Source of the DNA: Kappaphycus alvarezii
Lineage: Eukaryota; Rhodophyta; Florideophyceae; Gigartinales; Solieriaceae
Length of the DNA stretch: 64,000 nt
Reading direction: 5' to 3'
Assembly (NCBI GenBank): GCA_002205965.3
Contig: NADL03000681.1
Span: 744,001 to 808,000 of the forward strand
A model generated the notes under the pieces. That model did not search any database. It saw only the letters and a program-made list of their open reading frames with translations, and had not been told where the DNA came from. How positions within the stretch are numbered: position 1 is the stretch's first letter; every line of letters starts with the position of its first letter. A program made the translations under genes and the position numbers. Shown one piece after another: positions 33,205 through 43,408 of this stretch.

Positions 33205-34498
33205 CTACCTTGACGTTGATCAGATCATTCCTCGGTATGATGACGACCAGTTCTTTGGTCCAGTGGTAAAAGCCATGGAAGGAGAGTGGCAGAGGTATGG
33301 TTCAGAAGCAGAAACTTGAAAGAATTCTGCCAATGTTCCGAAAAGATGGTTCGAGGCTGTTTTACAATGGAAAGTTGTGCGTACCAAGAAGGTCAGTTTC
33401 GGATATTTTGCAAATTGCTCACGACTCGAAAGTTGGTGGACATTTTAAATTTGCGAAGACACTGTCCAGATTAGATAACTTCCATTGGAAACATAAGAGC
33501 CGGGATGTTCGAAAGTATTGTGAAGGATGTCTCACGTGTCAGCAGTATAAGGACTCTAATCAAAAAAGTTGACTGATCCAATGTCACTGGAATTGCCTGA
33601 CCGCAGATGGGGTTCATTAGCTACAGATTTCATTGTGAGGCTACCCCTGACGAGGAGCGGTCATGATGCGATCACGACTTGGGTTGATCGACTTACTCGT
33701 CGAGTCCATTTTCTTAAATCTAAAACATCAGATACTGCTGAGGACACGGCTCGAGACTTCTTCGCGAACATATTCAAGAACCACGGGTTGCCTGATGATG
33801 TGACCTCAGATAGGGACAGCAAGTTCATTTCAAAGTTTTGGAAGACACTGATGAATCTTTGTGGGGTGAAATTAAGAATGTCTACAAGTAGACACCCACA
33901 AACAGATGGCGCTTCTGAGATTATGAATAGGATGATCGAGAACTATCTCCGTTGCTATTGCTCGTATCATCAGGATGACTGGGATGAACTGCTTCCTTCT
34001 TCAGAATTTGCATACAACTCGGCTGTGAGCGATGATCTGGGTATGTCACCATTTGAGCTGGACTTGGGATGGACACCTAAATCGCCATTGGACTTCTTGG
34101 CTAGCAGCAGCATACCTCTTCAAAGTTTGGACGACTTTCGTGCCAAGCTCAAGGTTTCTCTTGAGGATGCGCAATTTGCCTACAAAGTGGCAAAAGCTCG
34201 GCAAGCTGCATATGCTTCAAGGCGATACAAGGTTCCAGATTACAAAGTCGGTTCAAAGCTTTGGATCAATCGCTCGTTGTTTACAGATGTTTATTCTAGG
34301 TCCCAGGATTCTAAAAAGCTTGGTGCGCGTAGATATGGGCCATTCGTGGTTAAGGAGCTAATTGGTAAGAATGCTGTTCGACTGGATCTCCCTGCTCATT
34401 TTAAAATCCATCCAGTCATTCATTCATTCACACCACACCACATTTGGAGCAGCCCAATGACATTGCTTTCCCATTCCTCCTGCACCTGCACCGCTTGA
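33205..34498 (+). pseudogene. Chromovirus integrase, broken
   Basis: The zinc-binding domain (33,297-33,572) has AHDSKVGGHFKFAKTLSRL and KYCEGCLTCQQYK, giving H-H-C-C. The DDE core (33,569 on) has ATDFIVRLP (Asp), TSDRDSKFISKFW (Asp) and HPQTDGASEIMNRM (Glu). YNSAVSDDLGMSPFELDLGW follows. The C-terminal region resembles the usual G-P-F-V-V-K-E-L and LPAHFKIHPVIHSF, i.e. the end of a gypsy integrase before a chromodomain. One stop separates the zinc domain from the core and a frameshift follows near 34,430. Confidence 0.93.
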
Positions 34499-34499
34499 G

Positions 34500-34720
34500 C
34501 TGCCTGATGGACCAGAACAGGAAGTTGAGGTTATCTTGGATCACAAAAAGGTTGGACGCGGTTTCAAGTTCTTGGTTTTGATGCGTGGTGTGCCACGTCA
34601 TGAGCGGAGTGGCAACCAACAAAGGACTTCGTTGATGTTACGGAAGATGGATCTGCTGTAGTAACGGAAGCTTTCCAAGAGTATATTCGGAAACATAATA
34701 TACTCCCGCAGTATCATTGA
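34500..34720 (+). pseudogene. C-terminal chromodomain of the chromovirus integrase
   Basis: Follows the integrase in another frame: EQEVEVILDHKKVGRGFKFL, then V-L-M-R-G-V-P-R-H-E, a one-base shift near 34,600, and EWQPTKDFVDV. This is the chromodomain pattern V-E-x-I-L-D-H-...-Y-x-V-x-W-x-G-...-W-E-P, here with L-M-R replacing the usual V-K-W. It ends at TGA 34,718-34,720. Chromodomains of chromoviruses bind methylated histone tails and steer insertion. Confidence 0.85.
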
Positions 34721-34737
34721 CGAGGACGTCAATAGTC

Positions 34738-34751
34738 CGGGGGAGGAATAG
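34738..34751 (+). other. Polypurine tract
   Basis: GGGGGAGGAATAG directly precedes the 3' LTR (TGTAACAATG at 34,752). It primes plus-strand DNA synthesis. Confidence 0.8.
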
Positions 34752-35180
34752 TGTAACAATGTCTCTGTTACACCACTGTGTAATAGAGACTTGTTCGCTG
34801 TCGCTATTCCAGTTTCTATTACACAGTGGTGTAACAGGGAAACTGTATCGTCTTGAATGATTTTAGAAATTTGATTTTCCTCAATGTTTTTATTTGACGT
34901 GGAGCCCCACGTCATCGTTTTTATTTACGTAGTTATATTCTAGATAGTACAATTCTATAGTTACACCTCTACTTTCTAGTAAGTTCTACTGAGCTAACAG
35001 AGTATAGAATTTCTATAGTAGAGTTACCGTACTGTCTATAAAAGGGGGGCTCATCTGGATTCTTGTGGGAATCCAGGTACACTCCATACACCCTTTGCCC
35101 CCAACTTTCTGAAACCCATTACCATCGCCTCTACTGTTCCTTTAGCAGCGCCCCGGCTGCCTCCCTCTCTGTTTCACTGG
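34752..35180 (+). repeat. 3' LTR of the chromovirus
   Basis: Same length as the 5' LTR. It begins with a near-perfect 26-bp inverted repeat (arms about 34,766-34,791 and 34,813-34,838) and keeps the TATA box and hairpin. The AGGAG target duplication follows at 35,181. Confidence 0.93.
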
Positions 35181-35185
35181 AGGAG

Positions 35186-35664
35186 GGTGTCTTTATTCTG
35201 AAGTAAAGCCAAGAGAATCTTCATGCAAAGAAGATTTAATTTATAGTGCGATATGTGGAGGAAATTTAAAGAAGTTCGACGACAATGCCGACAGGGAGGA
35301 GCTACATGACCCCCAAAACAAGATGACTTGAGCTGTTGAAAACGATATTATTGAAATGAAGGATGTTATGATAGTACACGTGCTGCGTTGAATGTTACTT
35401 ATGTTTACGTTACCTTTCAACGCGAACGCGCAAGTTAAACAGTAAAGTCCCCTCCCTGGCAACCCTTTTATCACTATGTGTTGTGATTCACGATGGAGCT
35501 CACAGGATTAACCGATATGATCGCCAAGTAATCCTTTTCGCAAAAGACCCCGCAAGAGCTGCTCGTCATCCTGTCGTAGAGCCACGCCATGGTCTTCACC
35601 GCAAGAGACCCGACATCCAAGCAATGGGAAGCAGCGGAGGGACCGACTTTTTTATGTTACCTTC
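35186..35664. other. Interval between chromovirus and LINE remnant, no gene recognised
   Basis: Short frames only. A weakly plausible frame at 35,483-35,668 runs up to the LINE-like segment and may be a further part of it in another frame. Confidence 0.4.
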
Positions 35665-36115
35665 TTGAATCCCCTCGCTCCCTCTAACAGGAGAGTGAGG
35701 GTCTTCAACCCGATATCCTCTCTGAATGCAGCCCGAAATGCATACCAGAGAAGATATCAATCGTTTATCGCGACCTCCACCAGATATAGGCTCGTGCCTG
35801 CGCCAATCTCTGCTCTTGCAGGTTGGCACCCGGATGCATTTGCCGTGCTAAATGATGTGGCAAGGAACGTGGCCGTGAGTGCACTGGAGACGTACGGAAA
35901 GGTTCGGGGGGTTTTGATGCAAAGGTCCGCTGCAGCAGCCGTCATGCCCAATGCTGCCTGCTTGATGGCTGGTCTGAAGGTAGCCGTTTAGGTAGCTTAG
36001 ATCCTCCCCCATTACTGTCTCGGCATACCTTTTTGAGTCGATTGAGGTTGTCTGAAAAACTATGGGATAGATCGGATATATCTTCCCAGAGTAAAACACC
36101 CAAACCTTTCCCCTT
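35665..36115 (+). pseudogene. Probable LINE reverse-transcriptase C-terminal remnant with 3' end
   Basis: A 108-codon frame (35,665-35,991) contains ISALAGWHPDAFAVLNDVAR and ALETYGKVRGVLMQRSAAA, ending N-A-A-C-L-M. Alternating small residues and the G-W-H-P segment recall the last part of non-LTR retrotransposon polymerases in algae and oomycetes. It is followed by about 110 bp (36,006-36,115) that recurs at 62,196-62,312, as expected of a shared 3' untranslated tail. No RT core motifs are present in the fragment, so the family call is tentative. Confidence 0.4.
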
Positions 36116-37182
36116 TCAAGAATGTGTAATTCACTCTTGTTCAGGCGTGAAAACTTTGACGAGGGAGGGCTCGAAAAAAATGGCGCACACGCAGTTGATA
36201 GTGCTATACCAATGTACTCTGCGGTGCACCGTGCCGTACACTCAACCTCTACCAGTCAAGTACCCCTGTGCTTGGAATGTAAAGTAGAGCTCGTCTCTGT
36301 GTACTTTATCACTAACAACTTGGTAATGGCACGCAGAGGGTTTTCGGGAATCTTTCCACAATGTGGTTCAGCTCTACAGGACCGGCTTAGAATGAAATTC
36401 TGCAAGGCCTGGCAGTTTCATGCCATCCCCTTAAATTCTCTCCCGCGGCCAATTTCGATAGTGCGCGGTCGCTCGGCTTCTTCCCAAGTAAAGAGCCGAT
36501 TCATTCGATGGCAGGAATGGACATGCCTCTGTAACCCCTGGCGGAGATACAGGGTGATTTTAGATTTGAAAAAATTAGTTACCGGGATGAGATTTATGTT
36601 GCTTACAGTCTAATGTGGATAGTTTAGGGTATAACGGGAGGAAGGGATAGGATAGGCGCGTGTGAAGCCACAAAGTGGGCATTAATTGGCTGTTTGTTTA
36701 TAATCGGAAAAACCCTCAATCCATCATTGCGCATGTTATTGATGATTAAACCATAGATATGCCTTAAACGATGAATGTTAAATAGTGCATGCAGCATCCC
36801 TTTGCAAGTAAATCCGGATAATTTATGTACAGCTTCGCCTGTTTTGTACCGTCGCGTGTCCAATCGAGGTCAAGGTTTCATCTAGATCCTTCCTAAGACA
36901 CTGGCGCGCCGCGGAGTACAAACGTGCCTCCGACCCAGTCGACGAAAGCTACGAAAGTGCGTACATAAAGCGAAATCGCATCCGTAACTTTCAGTAGGTT
37001 ACAATCGGTATATCTGAAGCTTCCAGACTTTTGCGTCAAGAATCCTATTCCCTCTAGACCGTACGCTAGTTCCGACCCCAGCACATCATCTACTCGACCC
37101 GTTGCCACCATCCACTGCTGCTTATACCCAACCCAGTGTCGTCCCTCCCGCAGTACCTACCCCCACCCAGAAAACATCTTAC
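36116..37182. other. Interval upstream of the host gene block
   Basis: A 163-codon plus frame at 36,122-36,613 has no recognised motif and no codon pattern convincing to me. The last 200 bp should hold the promoter of the reductase gene; no clear TATA box was seen. Confidence 0.5.
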
Positions 37183-38273
37183 GATGAAGACTGTCGCCCT
37201 CGGATCTCAAGGCCTGACTGTGACCCAGATGGGCTACGGTTGTATGGGCCTGACCACTGCCTATGGCGCGAAGCTCCCCGATGACCAGATCATTCACTAC
37301 TACAAAAAGTACACGGCGCTGGTATCAACTTTTGGGATACCGCCAATTTATACGCATTTCCTGACTACTGGCGTCTTCTACGATTTGCCTCCCCTATAGT
37401 GTTCAGGAAGAGATCATACGACATGCTCTGGAAAAGGTTGGCCGTGAGAACATTGTTATGGCCTCCAAGACTGGCATCGAGCTGCATATCTTTCCATCCT
37501 TGAAGATCATTCCGAATGGATCCCCGCAATTTATACGCAAACAGTGTGAAGCCAGTCTGAGAAGGCTCAACATTGACTGTCTCGATCTGTTTTATTTACA
37601 CAGGATTGATCCCGATACCCCTATCGAAATCTCTATGATGGAAATGAAGAAGCTGGTCGAAGAGGGGAAGGTCAAGTACATCGGCCTGTCAGAGTGTTCA
37701 GCGTCAACCATTCGTCGTGCCCACAAGATCCACCCATTGACTTGTGTTCAAATGGAATATTCATTGTGGTGTCGCGGTATTGAGGACGAAGTGATCCCCA
37801 CTTGCGCCGAGTTGGGCATTGGAATTGTCGCCTACTCCCCGTTAGGACGGGGTTTCTTTGGCGGCAAGACAGGTGCCGATCAGTTTGAAAAGGGTGATTT
37901 CCGCGCCTCTCAGGAAAGAATGACCGGTGAGGCAGGCGCGAAGAATAAGCAGTTGTTGGACAAGGTGCAGGAATTAGCAGACGCAAAGGGTGTCACCACG
38001 GCCCAACTCGCATTGGCATGGGTCATGGCACAGGAGTGGAGACTCAATGGCGCGGGCGTAGTGCCTATTCCGGGAACCACCAAGGAGAAGAATCTTATGA
38101 GTAATGTTGGTGCCACGGATATTGAACTGACCACGGAGGACGTAGCTGCTCTAGAGGCCGCTGTGCCGCGGGAGGAAGTCGCGGGAGGTAGGTATGAAGC
38201 TGGCCATGAGACATGGGAAGTTGAGAAGAATAGAGAGTTGACTGAGGAGGAGAAGGCTAAGCTAGGATTGTAG
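37183..38273 (+). CDS. Aldo/keto reductase (AKR13-like), two frame interruptions
   Basis: NADPH-dependent oxidoreductase reducing aldehydes and ketones, normally a cytosolic TIM barrel of 320-340 residues. It starts MKTVALGSQGLTVTQMGYG at 37,183, the standard family N-terminus. The catalytic tetrad is all present: Asp and Tyr in INFWDTANLY (in a second frame, about 37,327-37,356), Lys in MASKTG (37,458 on) and His in LFYLHRID. IPGTTKEKNL near 38,070 binds the cofactor phosphate. A one-base shift near 37,314 and another between 37,360 and 37,395 break the frame. The second might be a tiny GT-AG intron, the first cannot be. The remainder (37,458-38,273) is uninterrupted. Either sequencing error or a recent pseudogene. 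Confidence 0.88.
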
Positions 38274-38853
38274 ATTCCAGACGTCTGCAGTGTGCTTTTC
38301 GTTGCAGATGTGCATGGTCTTGCCATTGACAGTAGCTCCTGAACGAGTCCTGCTTATTCATCTCGGGAATATTGACACCGGGATATGAATTGTGGCCTGC
38401 ATAATTTTCATGTAATGTCAAGGTTAGCGATGGGAGTTATCAGCGCGCTCTTACCTACTGAAAGTGATTAAACAGTTTCATTGGAACGAATCAATTCATC
38501 TCTATATGTCTTGCTCCGTAACAATCCTTTCTTCAAGGAAGTTGAAAGGTTAAGTACGTTTTAGCGACTGCGATGTGTCACGGAATGTCGAAAAAAAGAT
38601 CTTAGCAGAGCCCAATCACGAGAATGCACTGTTGTCCAAATTTCCTCTCTTCGATGTACTACGGATCGTATCTCCAAGATGTTTTGAGATAGCTGACTGA
38701 GATGGCCTTGAGCAAACAAAAGAATGCAAGGGTCGGTGCGCTGCCTCTACTGGATAAGACATTAAAGATCCTACAATCATGATGATGTAATGAGCGACAT
38801 CTTCTTGGATAAAGTATGCAAATATCAAAATCGCCGCCAACAGTGCTTTATTT
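38274..38853. other. Intergenic, reductase to methyltransferase
   Basis: About 580 bp, AT-richer than the flanking genes, without motifs. It presumably contains the 3' end of the reductase and the promoter of the next gene. Confidence 0.6.
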
Positions 38854-39945
38854 TTGACCCACGGCGACACAGCCATTCTACTCACGACTCATTCAGGCCG
38901 AGGAAATATTCCAGTGGGCAGTAAAAACGCATGGTCAGCGCTGTGCGCAGTTATAATAAAGCTTCTCGAGATGGGTAAAGGAGGGATCAATCGTCTCCTG
39001 TTGACATCGGACGACCTATCTCCCACAGGCTCCCATGCGATTATATCTGCCGCTGATCCACGTGCCGCAAACATTCGCGCCCTGCTTCCCAACACTTCAA
39101 CGCTCCGAGTAGCTGTCGAGCAAGGCTTTACCCACGATGCTGCCCCGACAAGTATCGAGGCAGATGGCAACATTGTCATTACCTTACCAGAGTCCTCTCG
39201 CCAACCAGCACGACCGCCACCGCCGGTACTTCTCATTATTGCAATGCAACGGCCGAGGGCGATGGCGCGTATCCTGGACTTTGCAGCACAGCTTGGTGTT
39301 GCTTGTATTCTAATCGTTGCTGCAGAGAAGGTGGAAAAGAGTTATTGGGATAGTAAGCTGTTCCGGGTTGAGCGGGGCACTTGGGCGGTCAATGGGGTTG
39401 AAGATGGTGGCGAGCCAAAGACTGAGGTGAACACGCTACCAGGACGTCCACGGGGTGAGCAGTGTCATCCTGAGCGTGATACCCTCGAGGCATCTCACTC
39501 CGTCTTGACAAGAGTCGACATGCTTCCTCGTGTTCGTCGCAATCTGAAAGAAGGGATCGTTCAGGCGGCCACGGACGCCAGTTTGCCAAAAGTGTTTGTG
39601 CATCGACGTGGGATTCTGCAAGCTGCCAAAAGTGAACATGTGGAGTGGGGGACCATGTATACGTCAAGAAAAGGGTGGCGGAGGTTGGTATTGCATCCAC
39701 GGGAGAGTGAGGACGGAGGAGGGTTGAGATGTGTGACTGCAGAGGTGGAGAGTGCAGAGGACGCCGGGGTTGTGGTGGCGATCGGACCGGAGGGGGGTTG
39801 GACGGAGGACGAGGTGCGCGGGTTGGAAGGGCTAGGATTTTGCAGGGTTGGGCTTGGGGAGCGAGTTTTAAGGTCTGAGACGGCAGTAGTGGTATCTCTG
39901 GGGTTGGTACACGAAGGGGTTACGAAGAAGGGAAAAAGAAATTGA
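38854..39945 (+). CDS. rsmE: RsmE-type 16S rRNA m3U methyltransferase
   Basis: SPOUT-class SAM-dependent methyltransferase that makes N3-methyluridine in small-subunit rRNA; in algae and plants such proteins are expected in plastid or mitochondrion. The conserved start of bacterial RsmE (M-N-R-F/L-...) aligns with INRLLLTSDDL, so the mature start may be ATG 38,971. The 39 codons before it could be an organelle-targeting extension. The SPOUT fold is seen in VLLIIAMQRPRAMARILDFA, AIGPEGGWTEDEV (cofactor loop) and LGERVLRSETAVVVSLGLV (the knot). A low-similarity insert (residues about 185-215) lengthens it to 363 against about 245 in bacteria. It is the only long host gene here without a frame break. 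Confidence 0.9.
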   Translation: MTHGDTAILLTTHSGRGNIPVGSKNAWSALCAVIIKLLEMGKGGINRLLLTSDDLSPTGSHAIISAADPRAANIRALLPNTSTLRVAVEQGFTHDAAPTSIEADGNIVITLPESSRQPARPPPPVLLIIAMQRPRAMARILDFAAQLGVACILIVAAEKVEKSYWDSKLFRVERGTWAVNGVEDGGEPKTEVNTLPGRPRGEQCHPERDTLEASHSVLTRVDMLPRVRRNLKEGIVQAATDASLPKVFVHRRGILQAAKSEHVEWGTMYTSRKGWRRLVLHPRESEDGGGLRCVTAEVESAEDAGVVVAIGPEGGWTEDEVRGLEGLGFCRVGLGERVLRSETAVVVSLGLVHEGVTKKGKRN

Positions 39946-40394
39946 GGATCCTGTGGATACATGCTTTATCAATAAGCAGTGTCAAAGGGAGGCGATGTTA
40001 GCTCGGGCGACACTAGACGGATAGCGGTGTTTTACGGACAACTGTGAGGTTGCGGCACTGGATTTATCAAATCTCGATCTGCGTGAAGCGCACTTGGGAT
40101 AGAGCGGATGCTTCTTTTTCCTCCGTCCCTCGTTGTGAGCACACCAACCCAAGAGTCGACCATGTCTTGTAGCAGTTGGCTTAAGATGACCCTCCGTCAG
40201 ATTTTAAGTTAGCATTGTGTTACCAATGCTCTGCGCGACTCATCCGTTTTCTCCGCGGCCATACAGGTGCTCCTTTACGCTGCGCGGTTTTCGTACAGCC
40301 GAAGAATGATATTCCCATTTGAGTCAGCAGTTGCCTACACAAAATACACTTTACCGAAATATTCAACTCGAATCACCCCAATCGATGGTCCTTT
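39946..40394. other. Convergent intergenic region
   Basis: About 450 bp between two convergent stop codons (methyltransferase + and pseudokinase -). No features seen; it holds both 3' ends. Confidence 0.6.
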
Positions 40395-42851
40395 CTATCT
40401 GCCTGCTCCTCTGCCAGCAGTTCTCCTCTTACTACCAGTTCCGCTTCCGCCTAGAAGTGCCTCCCAATCATCTCCGGTAGATTTCTTCACTCTTCGATTC
40501 GAACCTAGAGCACCTGAAACCCCCGTACTCCTCGGGACAGCAGGCTTTGGCTTTGGCTTTGGTTTCGACACCAAGGCAGGCGGTAAATCCCATAGATCAC
40601 CCCCGCCAGCCTTTGATCCGCTGCTCGCGTTACTGGTGCTCCTTGAAATACCGCCTGGCGCAGTGCCCAGACCTTTTGAGCTACTCTTTCCCATCATCGC
40701 CACAAACAGATCCTCCTCGTCCATATCGCCGCCCTTCTTTTCTGATTTAATGTCCATATCGCCCCATCCTTCTTCGTCATTGTCGTCATCCGCCAGTCCT
40801 CCAAAGTCATCCGCGCCTTGAAGCATTCCAAATCCATCTCCATTCGACGGCAGATTTGGTGCCAGCGGTGCCGAAGCAAAGGCAGCCGGAGCTGTGCTTT
40901 GATTCGACACACTTCGATTCCCATTCATGCCACCCCAGGTATCGTTCCCTGCAGTCACGGGTTTGGCGTTCGCACTGCTACCTAGTTTCCCATTCGCACT
41001 CCCGATGGATTGACTCCCCACACCTGAAATGGGCTTATCTTTCTTAAAGTCGTCCGAGGAAATACCCGTTGACGTGCTTGCGCTCGTTGAGGCCACCGAC
41101 TTATTGTTTAGCAGAGCCGCAGTCATCGACGAGAAGGAGCTCAGGCTCCACCCCGACGCCATCCCATCGACGTCTTTCCAGACCCCGAGCCCGCACCTTG
41201 CTGTCCGCCTGATGCCTCCTCCCTCCTGGACATATCCTCATGATTCTTCCTCAAACGCTTCTCAAACGCAGCCAGCACCTGAAACGACAGCTTGCGCACA
41301 TCCCCAGCCGCATCGACCAACAACGGGACAACGGCGGGCAGTATCCTGGTTGCAATCTCCTTCATTGCATAAGCCTCCACGGTACCAGAATTGCGTTCAA
41401 ACCAGCAGCACGCGCATGTGGAAACGGATCCTTAAGGGAGCGCAAAAATGCAGCCGCCAGCACCTTTGTCTTGGCGGCGTTACTCAACTTGGGCCCCAGC
41501 TTTCCCAAACAGACGGTTGTATTCGTGCGAATCGCAGGCTCAGGATCGACTTGCAAGCGCGCAAAGTGCGACATGAGGACGGAATTGAGGTTTTTCTCAG
41601 TAAGGCGATCGCAAATTGTGAGGACGGCCTTGACTGCCGCATCGCGTAATGCTGGTGCAGTCATGTCTTGAAACGCGGCGCACATGGCCGGGAACAAGCG
41701 TGTGTTCACTATAGTATCATCCATGTGTGGCACAAACATGTCCAACTTGTTGTACAAATCAGTCTTGACATTGCGCTCAATGTCGTCAGCTGCAAACCAT
41801 TCGATGGCATACTCTTTCACGACACTCTGCGCAAAACTGTCCTCACTCATTCGTGCTTTCATCTTTACGACACAAGCAAAGGCTGCGCCTCCCCGGAGCC
41901 ACTCTTGATGCTCTGCGATAACATTGGCAAAATCTTAAAGGTACAGAATCCATCCGGCAATCGATCCATAATAGAAGGGAGCTTGCCCAGAAAGGCCTCC
42001 CGCTCGAGTTGGCCTTTCAAGGCCAAGTTTTCAACAAACATATTAAGTTCGACAAACTTTGAATTCTGAAAGTAAGGATGGTTAGGCAACTGGCCGGCGG
42101 GAGCGCGATTCGCAGGGTTGGAGGCAAGAAGCTTTTGATAGGCCGAGAGCAACTGTTTCGGCAAATGGTTCATATTCTGGAGCTGATCGGGAGATGTAAA
42201 GGAACCAGCATGAGCCTCATACATAAGACAACCCAAGGCCCACGAATCGACAGCAGAACAAGGGGCTGAGGCGACGGCACTCCAAGCGGAGCGTGCAAAC
42301 TCCGGACTTTGATAAGTGTGGAGTTGCAAGGAGACATGTTGGAGAGGGCGGAGGATTGTGCATGGGGTGTGACCGATTCAAAGCCGGCAAGTTTCCAATC
42401 ACCGGAGGGGGTAACAAAGACCGCGGAGGGGTTGAGTCTTGCGTGGATTAAACCAGAGTCGTGAAGAAAGCCAAGGGCGCGTGATATTGTGAAGAGACCC
42501 CAGAGAATGGTGTCGCGGGGAAGGGTTTGGAGGAGGAGGAGAGGAGATGAGAAAGTGGGGTGGCGGGTTCGGTGGCGATGTAAACTGTGCCGTCGGTACC
42601 TTCGACGGAGGAGAGGTATTTGAGAATGTCTGGATGGCGGAGTGTTTTGAGACGGTGAGGGAGGATTTGATGAGGGGTTGGGTGGAGGAGGTATGTTTGG
42701 AGGCATCGTGATGGAAGATTAGGGCGGGATTGGAGGCGTCTTTGGATTTGCCGTGATGAAGAGTCCAATGGGAAGGTGTGTAGGGAATTGGGGTGTCGAG
42801 AGTGTAGCCGAAGCCGAGGTCTTTCTGAATAAGTTTCTGAAAGTACTGCAT
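40395..42851 (-). CDS. SCYL1: SCYL1-like pseudokinase with HEAT repeats, several frameshifts
   Basis: In animals and plants SCYL1 acts in Golgi-ER retrograde traffic as a COPI-binding scaffold. It starts MQYFQKLIQKDLGFGYTLD at 42,851. The kinase-like domain (42,851 to about 42,080) has HRLKTLRHPDILKYL and YIATEPATPLSHLL, and HDSGLIHARLNPSAVFV where active kinases have HRDLxxxN. KLAGFE stands at the DFG position, so it is a pseudokinase. HEAT repeats follow (about 41,880-41,230), with DLYNKLDMFVPHMDDTIVNT, FARLQVDPEPAIRTNTTVCL and KDPFPHARAAGLNAI. A low-complexity tail (41,180-40,395) ends near DDWEALLGG. About seven frame changes (near 42,690, 42,530, 42,340, 41,880, 41,390 and 41,185, among others) interrupt it. 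No GT-AG introns fit these points. Confidence 0.88.
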
Positions 42852-43408
42852 GAGGAAGGAAGGGGGGGCGGGGGGGATGGACTCGGAGGGGTGCGACGGA
42901 GACCGAGGGGACAAAGGGTGCGGGTGTCCTCAACGAACTTGACTTTTGGACTGGGTTTGTGGAGGGGGGCCTTTTGCTCGCTTTCTCATTGATGATTCAC
43001 GTGTCAGGAAAAAATATTAATTCTTCCAAAAAGGCAAAAACTGTCCAGCAACTCCAAATTTGCTGGATATAATCTGTACAAATCGCGATCAATACATACT
43101 GTAAGCACTGGTCAGGCGTTTGAGCAACAGCAACAGCTTTGTGTCAATTTCATTACAAAAAGTGGGTACTGTAATGCATTCCACTGTACCCTGTCTCTCC
43201 GGCTGTACAGCAAAAGATTGTACTGTACTCTACTGTACTGTACAGTGCTGCACTGACAGAGTCACCCCTCCATTTCTTCAGTTTCGCTCCGCGCGTTGTA
43301 AGGAGAGGCTTCGACGTTTTCGAGACAACCCTATGCCCCACTTTCCCGTTTCACCTCACCGCCCCCGCTCGATTCCCCTCCACTCCAGTCACTCGTCTCA
43401 TCTTTGTC
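42852..43408. other. Divergent promoter region, pseudokinase (-) and FAF2-like gene (+)
   Basis: The two genes are divergently oriented from this 557-bp interval. It contains a cluster of TACTGTAC-type motifs at about 43,217-43,247, including TACTGTACTGTACAGTG, roughly 170-190 bp upstream of the FAF2-like ATG. Pyrimidine-rich sequence precedes that ATG. No clear TATA box. Confidence 0.6.

Larger units (their letters stand above)
29025..35180 (+). mobile_element. Ty3/gypsy chromovirus with two 429-bp LTRs
   Basis: Complete element of 6,156 bp. LTRs are equal in length with about a dozen differences by eye. A 5-bp target duplication AGGAG flanks it (29,020-29,024 and 35,181-35,185). The internal order is gag, protease, RT, RNase H, integrase and chromodomain. 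A TGGTAGCATCGC primer-binding site candidate abuts the 5' LTR and a polypurine tract, GGGGGAGGAATAG, abuts the 3' LTR. Coding frames carry about eight frameshifts. Confidence 0.93.

Noticed and set aside
37313..37396. GT-AG intron in the reductase (GTATCAACTT...CCCTATAG)
   Set aside because: Removing it would delete the FWDTANLY motif with the catalytic Asp and Tyr, and the downstream frame still would not fit; indels explain it better.
41029..41649. 206-codon plus-strand frame
   Set aside because: Shadow of the HEAT-repeat part of the SCYL1-like gene on the minus strand.
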